A DNA stretch of 64,000 nt. Origin: Rhynchopus sp. YZ270_cl-10 (Eukaryota > Euglenozoa > Diplonemea > Diplonemida > Diplonemidae). A program made the position numbers and the translations under genes. Below are positions 1 to 9,265 of the stretch, piece after piece (the first letter of the stretch is position 1; each line of letters begins with the position of its first letter). The notes under the pieces are model-generated. The model did not search any database. It was not told the origin of the DNA and worked only from the letters and a program-made list of their open reading frames with translations. The DNA lies in the NCBI GenBank assembly GCA_964035575.1, contig OZ037896.1:806001-870000 (forward strand), in the 5' to 3' direction.

Positions 1-449
1 CGTTTTCTTTCTCTTTTGGTTCTTAAAAAAAAGGTGTCAGTCAGGTGATAAGAGGTGTTAAAAGCTGTTCAGATACAACCCCACGATCCCCTTTCCCTTT
101 TCCCACTAATTAACATCGTTTTTTTTGTTCTCTTTTTTTTCTGCAAACGTTTTTTTGAAAACTATAATGTACTGGCAGTGTTTCCAACCAGTCGTATGTC
201 TCCACCATCAAAGGAACGCAGTAAAAGGACAAAACTGCTTTTTAAAAACCCCTTTTTCTGACACCACCGCAGCCAGGACATCCTCCCTGAGGGTTACAAT
301 GAGAATATTAACCAAAACCGCATCTAATGTGACTCTCACTCATCCGCGTCTGGTGGGAGCACTTCGGCACGCTCCTGTAATGGCTGCCCTGATTGATCTT
401 CCCAGCAGCTAGCCTGGACTAACTTCCTGAGCTAAAAAAAAAAAACTGC

Positions 450-512
450 GGTTGTTGATGCAGGCACCTACCGACTGACCATACGATGCCAGCCATCTGG
501 ATGAAAGCACCC
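450..512 (+). repeat. Short dispersed repeat, family D (copy 1)
   Basis: This stretch reads TTGTTGATGCAGGCACC, then CGACTGACC, then ATCTGGATGAAAGCAC. Further copies in the same orientation lie at about 4994-5075 and 40265-40325. All three start with GTTGTTGATGCA or a close variant and end in GGATGAAAGCAC. There is no coding potential. The function is unknown. It belongs to the group of short dispersed repeats that fill the spacers of this window. Confidence 0.65.
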
Positions 513-564
513 CCTTTCTTGAAATCGCATATGGCACATAAGGCCCCCCTTCCTAATGGTGGCA

Positions 565-640
565 GTATTTGTATTTTGATGTATTTTGTGTATTTTGTAT
601 TTTGATGTATTTTGATGTATTTTGATGAGGGGCCCATCAA
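565..640. repeat. Tandem TATTTTGATG repeat
   Basis: About seven imperfect copies of a 10-11 bp unit TATTTTGATG stand in tandem. The same unit recurs at 999-1098, where it is arranged as an inverted repeat centred on CACGTG, so that segment can fold into a long hairpin. The 1-1249 stretch otherwise holds the family D repeat and copy 1 of the 180 bp repeat. I see no gene in it. Confidence 0.75.
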
Positions 641-774
641 AATACACTGTGTACTGTGTACTGTGCGGAAATTGGCCAAAAACGAGAACTTGTCCATTTC
701 GGCAAATTGACCCCACCACTGGCCGGACGGATTCCGGAAATGCAAATGCCGGTGTTTAAAAGCTCACCAACGAA

Positions 775-951
775 AAATAGAAACTTAACACTCATCACAC
801 GATAAAACCCATGGGAGAGGTTGTGGTGAAACGCACACACCTCGACCTGTTTGGTGAGGAGTGGCTCTGCAGCGCGGTTCGTCCCTAGAACCGCTAGTGT
901 GTTCAAAATGCTTTGTTCCTATTTCCTCCTTCATTTCATGAGGTGACAGAA
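775..951. repeat. 180 bp repeat, copy 1 (MITE-like)
   Basis: Nearly identical to 3202-3382; the two copies stand in direct orientation on either side of the first PDZ gene. Each contains an inverted pair, AAATAGAAAC on the left and GTTTCTATTT on the right (GTTCCTATTT in this copy), about 140 bp apart. An internal GCGGTTC/GAACCGC hairpin is also present. There is no reading frame of note. A small non-autonomous DNA transposon is the simplest explanation; a structured RNA is an alternative. Confidence 0.7.
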
Positions 952-1249
952 AAAAATTTTCCAACACCGGTATACCCCCCTTATCTACTCAAGGTAAAGT
1001 ATTTTGATGTATTTTTGGCATCATAATACATCAAAATACATCAAAATACATCAAAATACACGTGTATTTTGATGTATTTTGATGTATTTTGTGTATTCCA
1101 ATGGGCTCCCATCACAATACTGCCACCACTACCCCTTCCCCTCTCCTCCCTCCCCCCCCTCCCAACAAAACCAACAAGGACAAATTTTTAGCTAGCTTTA
1201 CAGATAAATTGAAAAGGTCAGAAAAGGTGCAAAATCAGAACAAAAAAAA

Positions 1250-2668
1250 TCACAAATTCAACCACGCCACCTCATTGCTCATTGATTCGTTGTAGCCTGG
1301 GTGTGCCCCCCATATGGGGCTAGACGAGGCTGCGTCCACCGAGGATGCTATGGAGGAAGCGTGTTGCAGCGGGAGGGCGGTTTCACTGTTGAGCACCTCA
1401 GCAATGATGTCCTCGAAGATGTTCACCCCTGAGGCACCCCCTCCTGCGCGGCGAGGGGGACGCGGCGGACGCCCACCGGCTAGATAACGTACATGCTGTT
1501 CTCTGAGGTACCCTTCTGCGCCGCTGTCCAGCCTGCACAACACCCAATCCGGGTCGACCACCTGCAGCACCTCAACATATCCATTGGCAGCCCCTCCGGT
1601 GACCCAACGGCTCCCACGGCTAGGACGTTCCCGCAAATAGATGTACCTTGATGAAACCACCTCTGCCCAATCATAAGGGGCCGCGTGGACGCCACCATAG
1701 CCGCTTCGGGTTTCTTCGTCGTCTCTGCAGCTGCAGCGTTGTGGGGGTTGTGGGGGGAGGCGCGCTGCGGGGGAGATTTTGGGTGCGTTGGAACCCTGGT
1801 TTTCGCCTCCGGTCAGCAATTTGACGATTTTTGTGCGGATTTTTTGGTATTCTTCTTCAGGGAGGGCGCCACGCCGGCGGAGGACCGCCACCTCATGAAG
1901 ACGTTCGGCTAGGTACTCCTCGGGGTCTTGCAAGGAGTCGATGTCATCGTCGACAATGCCTTTGCGTTTGGTGGTGTTGTTAGATGGTTTGCGTTCGTTG
2001 GGATCACGGTAAGGTGGAAGTGGAGGAAACTGTGGATCCGCCGTCACCTCAACCGTATAAGACGTCCGCCCCATATCCTTCAGTTCCTGCATAATCCTCT
2101 TGATATCAGCCTCCACCCTGATAGGCTGTCCCTCTATCTTAGTGATATGCCCGCACGGCACCCCTGCCTTATGGTATGGACCACGCTCCATGATTTCGAT
2201 GATGCGGATCCCCTCTTCAGGCCTGCGTGCGGTGTACACGAATTTGCCGTCTTCTCCAGGATAGTCCTGCTCGACGGTGTAGACCCTGGGGTGGCCGTCT
2301 AGGGGGCGGAAGATGAAGTCATCTTTTTCGCTTGCCGGAGGTTTAAAAGGAGGCATCGGAGGTACAGTGGGGTCAGGGATGATGTGGATGGTATATGCTG
2401 TCGCGCCTGCATTGCTGACATTAACCAAAACAGCTTTGATATCATCTTCGGTGTACACCGGTGTATCGTTGATCATTGTCAAATGCCCGCACACCGCTCC
2501 TGCCCGGTGGTATGGCCCCCCCTCCTTGATCCCCACAATGCGCACCCCCTCCTCTCTGTGTCGCACCGCATATTTGAACATTCCATCATCAGTTCGGAAG
2601 TCAATAGTGAACTTCCTAGGGGGGTATTGCAGGTGACGGAAGACATGGTCGTCGTTGGCTCCCGCCAT
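1250..2668 (-). CDS. Double-PDZ scaffold protein with SHOCT-like and SH3-like domains
   Basis: A 472-residue protein starting at a clear ATG. Two PDZ-like repeats occupy about residues 8-100 and 115-210. Each has the same core, EEGVRIVGIKEGGPYHRAG in the first and EEGIRIIEIMERGPYHKAG in the second, followed by a CGH(L/I)T strand and an EDDIK or EADIK helix, as in the GPA(D/H)xAG...GDxI pattern of PDZ folds. Residues 250-288 (AERLHEVAVLRRRGALPEEE onwards) resemble the short C-terminal (SHOCT) helical module that follows variable domains in many proteins. Residues 340-397 look like a bacterial-type SH3 fold (YLRERPS..., WVLCRLDSGAEGYL). No signal peptide or TM segment is seen, so a cytosolic adaptor is likely. 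A paralogue lies at 6121-6981. Domain names rest on pattern recognition only; binding partners are unknown. Confidence 0.8.
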   Translation of the reverse strand: MAGANDDHVFRHLQYPPRKFTIDFRTDDGMFKYAVRHREEGVRIVGIKEGGPYHRAGAVCGHLTMINDTPVYTEDDIKAVLVNVSNAGATAYTIHIIPDPTVPPMPPFKPPASEKDDFIFRPLDGHPRVYTVEQDYPGEDGKFVYTARRPEEGIRIIEIMERGPYHKAGVPCGHITKIEGQPIRVEADIKRIMQELKDMGRTSYTVEVTADPQFPPLPPYRDPNERKPSNNTTKRKGIVDDDIDSLQDPEEYLAERLHEVAVLRRRGALPEEEYQKIRTKIVKLLTGGENQGSNAPKISPAARLPPQPPQRCSCRDDEETRSGYGGVHAAPYDWAEVVSSRYIYLRERPSRGSRWVTGGAANGYVEVLQVVDPDWVLCRLDSGAEGYLREQHVRYLAGGRPPRPPRRAGGGASGVNIFEDIIAEVLNSETALPLQHASSIASSVDAASSSPIWGAHPGYNESMSNEVAWLNL

Positions 2669-3201
2669 GTGGGGGGAGGAAAAAGAGGGGAAAAAGAGAG
2701 GGAGATGTGTGGGAAAAAAACAGTGCGGATGCTTCTAGAGAACAAACGCTAGCTTCCTTTTCAGCAGAGCAACATTATTATTTTGGGGTAACAAAGGGAC
2801 GGGGAGGTTTGTACAAAAAAAGGAAGGGAGGTTGTGTTGCTAGAGGTGTTGGGTGGAGGGTGGAGGGTGGGGGGAGGGATAGGTGGGTAATAAGAAGAAG
2901 TGTGTAGCGGCGACACCAAAGAGCAGTTGAAACATGCTAAAAACGCATTTCAGTCGACAAAAATGAAACTACCATGTCTGCGGCGCTAATAGAGTAAATT
3001 TTTTTTTTATACCTACAAAAGCGTAGCTGAAAGGAGAAATAGTTCCTCCGATACGGTCCGCCAATCACCCCTCCAAGGGTAATTGTGCAATCAACGAAAA
3101 AAAAACCCCCTTTTACCTATCAGAGTTATTTTTGGGGGGGAGGGAAAATCTTCATCAAAATTCACATCCAATGAAGAAGCAGAGAAACTCTGCTGAGGAG
3201 A

Positions 3202-3382
3202 AAATAGAAACTTAACACTCATCACACGATAAAACCCATGGCAGAGGTTGTGGTGAAACGCACAACACCTCGACCTGTTTGGTGAGGAGTGGCTCTGCAG
3301 CGCAGTTCGTCCCTAGAACCGCAAAGTGTGTTCAAAGTGCGTTGTTTCTATTTCCTCCTTCATTTCATGAGGTGACAGGGAA
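3202..3382. repeat. 180 bp repeat, copy 2 (MITE-like)
   Basis: Second copy of the element at 775-951, in direct orientation. The inverted pair here is perfect: AAATAGAAAC at 3202-3211 and GTTTCTATTT at 3344-3353. Differences between the copies are few and scattered, so the duplication is fairly recent. Confidence 0.7.
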
Positions 3383-5424
3383 AAAAATATAGGTGGGGGT
3401 AGTTTTCATTTCTTTTGAGGGCGATAGGGGAAAGGGGATGAAGCATGCACAATGAAGGGAAGTAAAGAAACGTTTGTAAGATGACCCTAAGCCTCTCTTT
3501 TTTGTACTGAGTCACCCTTTAGAAGACCTAAAGGAAAATGGTCCTTCGAGTAAATAGGCGAATTCAGAGGTGCGATCGAGAGGGCTTTGTGGTGGTTTTT
3601 GGTGGGAGAACAACCGACAGCACGTTGTACACCAGCCTTACTTTTTTGGTGTTTACTCTATCGTCGATAATGAGTGCGGCACCTGCGGCACCTGGTATGA
3701 TCGGAACCCAAACTTCCCCCTACATTTCCCGGTTCCGACCACACCACACCATCTTTTTGTTGTATCAACAATCACTGTACACCTAGTATAAAGATCAGTA
3801 CTCAAATATTGAGGCAGTGATTCTTCTTTTCTTTGATCATCCGCAGAGCTGTCACATAAATCAGTCTTAATGTCGCTCCCACAGGACAAACAAATAAACA
3901 AAAGATGGTAAAATATGGACGTCGTGTTTTGTCACCAAAAAAGGGGGGGTTGAGAGGGGGTTGGGGAGGACACATGGCCAATGACCATTTAGCGCCCCCT
4001 GGAGCAAGAAGCATCCAACGTTAAAAGGATCGTCGCGTCGGAACACATGAGAAAATAGTTAGGAATTACCCAGAATGGGGGGTGTTTGAAAGTTTGTTTG
4101 GTTTTTTTTTGTGTTTTTTTGTGAAAACTTGGTATTAGTGTAGACACCCCGGAGGATGAACTCCACTATATTTTGTGTTTTTTTGCTACTCTGTTTGTTT
4201 TGTATCTATCATAGGACTTACCCAGGATGGAGTGATCCAGAGTGCATATTCACAAGAAAAAAACCCAGAAAAAAAAGAGAAAAAAAATGTGCTTCTTTGT
4301 TTTGAAGCGCGTTTGATGGCGTTAAGTGTCATTGATAGGTAGGTGTCTGTTTTTGTAGATGGTCTACCTTGATTGTTACCGTACTTTGAGGGGGGTGGAA
4401 GAGGGTGGGAAACTCTTCGTCATTCACAAAGCAAACTAACGTTTTGTTTTAGTTTTAGGTTTTTTTTTTTTTTTTGTTTGGGGGGGAAAAAATGTGGCCA
4501 TTTTCCTCCCCTCCGGGGGTTTTCCCGTTTTCTTTTCTAGCTATGCACAAAGGTAAAGAATACTCTGTCCTCGGATATTGTTCGTTTTAAGTCTTATAAA
4601 AACAAAAAAACGACGTAACTGATTAGGGTTACTACCAAAAAAAAAATCCGACAAAATATAAAATATTTTGCGCATCATACATACAAAGAATATCGGGTGG
4701 GAAAGAGAAATTAAAAGAGGAAGAAGAAAAAATATCGAGACGAAACATCACCCAAAGGGAGGGTTGGGATAAATATTTACAACGCAGTCGCATAATAGGT
4801 AGGCCAGTTGCGGTCTTTTCCTGCACTCCCTCCGTTTTTTTTTGAGGGGTTTTTTATTATATTTTTTTGGGAGCAATACATGGTCCAAAGTACTTGATTT
4901 GGAAAAGTACTTGAAATTTCAAAAAAATCAGCACTTTTTATTAATTTCAACATGTGCATTCAATAAATTGAAAGCAAATAGGGATCAACAAAAACTGTAG
5001 TTGTTGATGCACTTCAGGCACTTCCGACTGACCCACTGTACGATGCCAGCCATCCGGATGAAAGCACAAAGTACCCTGCGTCGAACAACAGTAGTTGCAA
5101 AAAAGGAAACAAAAATGCATCCTTTTGATACTTGAAAAGGGTGAAAAAAAAAGTGAAAAAAGTGAAAAAGTACTTTGGATATCCATGATACATGATTGCA
5201 AAACCAACTATAACAAAAAATCCCCATGTTGGAAGAAACTTTGATATAGATCAAAGCCAATCCCAGGATGCCAATAAAATGCAAATAATTTAAAGAAATC
5301 CTTCCCCTGTTTCCAACAGGTATCGTAAATCACTCATTTACACCCGACACCATCCAAGGATGGTTAACACACTACAGACCGGGTGAAGGAAAGAGAGGAA
5401 CGACCCGTTTAAAAAAAAAAAAAT

Positions 5425-5576
5425 CACGGGTTGTCTACGATCGTAGTACGATATTTTACAATCGTACCAAAAAACGATCGTAAAATATCGTACTACGATC
5501 AACTACGATCGTAGTGCGATCAAAAAAAAAGAGCTACGATCGTAAGATATCGTACTACGATCGTAGGCAACCCGTG
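5425..5576. repeat. Foldback element rich in TACGATCGTA palindromes
   Basis: A 152 bp element whose outer arms are inverted repeats of about 35 bp beginning CACGGGTTG and continuing CTACGATCGTAGTACGATAT, with one or two mismatches. Inside, the same palindromic decamer TACGATCGTA recurs in alternating orientation, so the whole unit is a nest of palindromes. No coding content. The flanks show no clear target duplication. It could be a foldback transposon or a cruciform-forming site. Confidence 0.85.
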
Positions 5577-6120
5577 AAAAAAGGCAGAAAAGACTTCTTC
5601 TCTTGCACAATCGTAGTTGGCCAGGAGAGATAGGGAGTGACAGGGGATGAGGGCCTACCCCTTTTTAAAAAACAGATGATGTATAGAAAAAGCAACAACA
5701 ACAAAAACAGATGGGGGGAAATAGCAAACGTGAAAAAGTGAAAACTAAATAAAAATAAAGTGCGTCTTGTTGTGAGGACGCACCGCATTGCTGCGGGGTT
5801 CGCAAAAAGAGGGAGAAAAAATCAAGAAAAAGCTTTCATTGAAAGAAAACTTTGTAAGATGAATGTGCCTCTCGCCACATTGCATAATATTATTAAAATA
5901 AAAATTGAGGTATTTTTTTTTTATACCGTGCCGACAACCTCTCAGGATTCAAAGCACCATCTCAACTATCTGTTACCTTGCAATCCAAAATCAAGAGCAA
6001 TACTGAGAGCGTACACACCTTCACGCAGAGGTACTGCCACAATGAAACATGGCAAGATGGACCCCCCCCTCCTTCACCCATTTAGAAGGTCCAAAAATGA
6101 AGATAAATACAATCAATCGA

Positions 6121-6981
6121 TTAATGTATTAATACCCAAGCGGCACACCTGCCGATTTGCTGCTGTTGTAGTTGCTCCTGCTGCCACAAATACGTGACTT
6201 CCGCATCCGCTGTCACTTCAACCGTATACGATGTCCGCTCCGTATCCCTCAGCTCTTGCATGATTCTCTTGATATCAGCCTCCACCCTGATAGGCTGTCC
6301 CTCTATCTTAGTGATATGCCCGCACGGCACCCCTGCCTTATGGTATGGACCACGCTCCATGATTTCGATGATGCGGATCCCCTCTTCAGGCCTGCGTGCG
6401 GTGTACACGAATTTGCCGTCTTCTCCAGGATAGTCCTGCTCGACGGTGTAGACCCTGGGGTGGCCGTCTAGGGGGCGGAAGATGAAGTCATCATGCTCCT
6501 TTTCACATAGCATAGGGGTATGCAGGAGGGTGGGACAGAGATTCGTATTGATTGAGCCAGGGAAGACCGGAGTGGCATATGGGATGTCACCGAAGTCATC
6601 GTTACACACAGCGACATACGGCAGCATCGGAGGTACCGTGGGGTCAGGGATGATGTGCACAATGTACGTGAATTCGTCATGAAGAGTGGACAAAACAGCT
6701 TTGATATCATCTTCGGTGTACACCGGTGTATCGTTGATCATTGTCAAATGCCCGCACACCGCTCCTGCCCGGTGGTACGGCCCCCCCTCCTTGATCCCCA
6801 CAATGCGCACCCCCTCCTCTCTGTGGCGTACCGCATATTGGAACATCCCATCCTCAGTTCGGAAGTCAACAATAAACTTTTGAGGGGCAGATTTCAGGCG
6901 ACGGAAGACATGGTCGCTATCTTTTTCGGTTGATTTTTTGGAGAACAGTGATACAACACGGTTAACCCACAGTGGAGCCAT
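6121..6981 (-). CDS. Double-PDZ protein, paralogue of the gene at 1250-2668
   Basis: The chosen start is the ATG at 6981 (MAPLWVNRVV), giving 286 residues; an upstream in-frame start at 7065 would add a 28-residue hydrophobic leader and cannot be excluded. Two PDZ-like repeats match those of the first gene almost residue for residue, separated by a different linker of about 45 residues. The protein ends soon after the second PDZ in a Gln-rich tail and lacks the SHOCT-like and SH3-like parts. The DNA of the second PDZ repeat (about 6271-6490) is essentially identical to 2107-2325, while the linkers are unrelated, which suggests recent duplication or gene conversion. Probable cytosolic adaptor; partners unknown. 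Confidence 0.75.
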   Translation of the reverse strand: MAPLWVNRVVSLFSKKSTEKDSDHVFRRLKSAPQKFIVDFRTEDGMFQYAVRHREEGVRIVGIKEGGPYHRAGAVCGHLTMINDTPVYTEDDIKAVLSTLHDEFTYIVHIIPDPTVPPMLPYVAVCNDDFGDIPYATPVFPGSINTNLCPTLLHTPMLCEKEHDDFIFRPLDGHPRVYTVEQDYPGEDGKFVYTARRPEEGIRIIEIMERGPYHKAGVPCGHITKIEGQPIRVEADIKRIMQELRDTERTSYTVEVTADAEVTYLWQQEQLQQQQIGRCAAWVLIH

Positions 6982-9265
6982 AGGGGAAAGGGAAAAAAGA
7001 AGGACAAGAAGAAAAGAAGAAAAAAAACAGAAAACGGTGGTCGATAAGGTGAGGTGAACACACAAAAAAGGTGGTCTCTCGCAATATCAAATGGTATCAA
7101 AAGGGGGAAAAACCAAAATAAACACAAAAAAAAAAAAGAGGGAAAAAGGGTGCGTGTGTTGTGTATTATGGACCTTTGCTTTTATGATAAATTTGTGGCG
7201 GAAATAAATACATTTCCAAACCGTTATCAGGGGGTTAGGTGAAAAAGAAAATGTTTGTATTTTTCCTCTTTTCTTTTTGCGATTTTGTTTTCCTAAGTTT
7301 TGTAGACCTAAGGCCCAAGGTATTAGGGGGGAAGAGGGGAAGGGTATGAGAGAAGTGGGAACGTTTAAAAAAATACTGTGTAATGCAGGCAATAAAAACA
7401 ATGGCGTGAGTAAAATGATGATTACTGTTGAAAATCAGTTATTTTGAGCGCGCAAAGGCAAAAGGGTAAATGAAACGCAAAAAAATTTTTTTTTGTTTGA
7501 CTAGGTTGATAGACTACTATCACTAGATAGCAGCCACATTTTTTCTTCACAGGATCATTAAAAAAGAGAACACGTAGATGGTGTGGCACGCCCCAAAAAA
7601 AAAGTCAGATTTGTGTAGTTCTTATGTAGTGCTTATGTATTGTAAAAAAGGGGGGTAAAAAAATTTTTCCCACCCTTTGTGTTAGAGCACGCCTGACGCT
7701 AAACAGCTACAAAAATCGTACTTTTCGGGCTTGGAATTCCGGTTTTTTTACACAGGAATCAGACATTTTTCGACTGGTCCATGGCTGGTGGTGAAAATCA
7801 TGATTTTTTTTTTTGCCCACGATACGTTTCGAACATACGCGCTGCGCGCGAAAAAGGTCCTCATAAGCTCAATTCCGGAAACAAATACGGGGGAAGCGAA
7901 GTCTTCCAACTCCTCCGCCCTCCGTTTTCTCTTGAACCTGTGACGCTTGTTGCTGAGAAACAGGGCAACAGAGTGTTCAAGAATATTCCCCTGATCTCTT
8001 CGGCCTGTTCATGAAGAATCATCAGCTTCTCAATAGTGCTGTGAGAAAGGCGGTGGCGTCTCTTTGCGTAGATGTGGTCCAGGAGAGAGAATCCTCGTTC
8101 AACAACAACGGAAGACGGGAGTGCACAACCGCAGCCTCCAAAACCCGTGCGAGAGTATCCCATTTTCCGACTTGCAATGTTCAAGAGCAAGAAGACTTCG
8201 AGAAAATTGCGAAGCCACGGTACGCAACATTTCGAAAAATCGCGCTTAAAAATGCACTTTTTTTTACAGCCAAACTATGCCATGGGAAGGGTGTAATGCA
8301 AGCTTGCGCCGCAGGCGCACGGTACGCTACTCTTTTATTTGACCATGTCCTTCTTTCTCTTCATTGGGTTCTACGAGCTCCGTCCGTCAAATAGTGGGTC
8401 ACAACATGCAGCAAAGTTCGCAGCTATGCAAACTGCCCCCACGTTCACTTTGCATTTTTCCTTCGGAAGTCAAGTACTGACCATATTTTACACACAAAAC
8501 CTGAAAATGTCCTGTATAAACTGATACATGCATTTTAGGTCAAAAATACTCATTTCTGAGCGCAAAGTGACCCCATCACAGCACGCACAGACTCGGAAGA
8601 ACCGAAAAAGAAAAAAATTTTCCCCGATTTTTTGTAGGCAAAAATTGGTAAAAAATTTTTCCCGCCCCCCCGGACCCCCCAAAAAATAGTCACCTACAAA
8701 AAATATTTTTTCCCTTAAACACCGCCAAAAAAAAAGTCATTTTTGTGTAGTTCTTATGTAGTGTATGTGTACTTGAAAAGTAGGGAAACGTGCCACACCA
8801 GTAGAACAATGATAAATAAAGCGCAAAAAAGGTGAAGATAATATTTTTTGAACTGCAATATGGAGCTTGTGCTACGTTGTCTCCTTGTCTTGTTATCTTG
8901 TTCAATAAATTGTTGGAGTAGTGTAGGTGCCTCGGTAGTGTTGCCACAGTTGTGCAATCTCCATTGTCATATTTTTTGGTTTGTTTGGGAGAGTGGGAAA
9001 TGAAAATGAGGTGAAAAAGCAAAATTTTTGGGTTTCGAGCAAAAAAAAAGAGAAAGAGAGGTTTGTGCAATGTGTAAACTTTGTCAGAGAATGCGCCTTT
9101 CAGCACAGATCGTTAAAACAGGCAAAAAAAAGAAGCGTGTAGTATAGTGGAGTTCATCTTCGGGTGTCTACACTAAAACAACCAAGTTTTCAAAAAAAAA
9201 ACAACAAAATGGAAAAACAAACGGTCAGAACGGAAGTCTGCACGTCGTCATTCCCCCCCTTTTTT
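6982..9265. other. Spacer with a dead hAT fragment and repeats
   Basis: Apart from the hAT remnant at 7861-8340, this stretch shows two copies of GTGTAGTTCTTATGTAGTG (about 7616 and 8743), two TGACCCC-type motifs (about 8395 and 8565) and an inverted copy of repeat family G at 9135-9200. No host gene is apparent. Confidence 0.65.
7861..8340 (-). mobile_element. hAT DNA transposon remnant (C-terminal dimerisation region)
   Basis: On the minus strand, bases 7861-8190 encode a peptide with ALPSSVVVERGFSLLDHIYA, then KRRHRLSHSTIEKLMIL. This is the hallmark of the hAT C-terminal dimerisation domain (the S-S-x-x-ERxFS motif followed by R-N/H-R-L). No N-terminal catalytic part follows in frame, so this is a fragment. 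To its right lies GCGAAGCCACGGTACGCAAC (8211 onwards) and a GCGCCGCAGGCGCACGGTAC module near 8310-8330. Both also occur together at 59085-59185 inside the helicase intron, which ties the two loci to one transposon family. Confidence 0.75.

Larger units (their letters stand above)
2669..6120. other. Spacer without a convincing gene
   Basis: This 3.4 kb stretch holds many A/T and G homopolymers, copy 2 of the 180 bp repeat (3202-3382), a type A hairpin (3473-3523), the AACTTGG...TGTAGACACC repeat family G (4123-4175), family D (4994-5075), a perfect-armed foldback (5425-5576) and a type B hairpin (5848-5880). Open frames here are short, lack domain signals and overlap repeats. I see no gene. 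Confidence 0.7.

Noticed and set aside
1685-2752. Plus-strand frames opposite the first PDZ gene
   Set aside because: They are antisense shadows: the minus strand has a full-length frame with clear domains.
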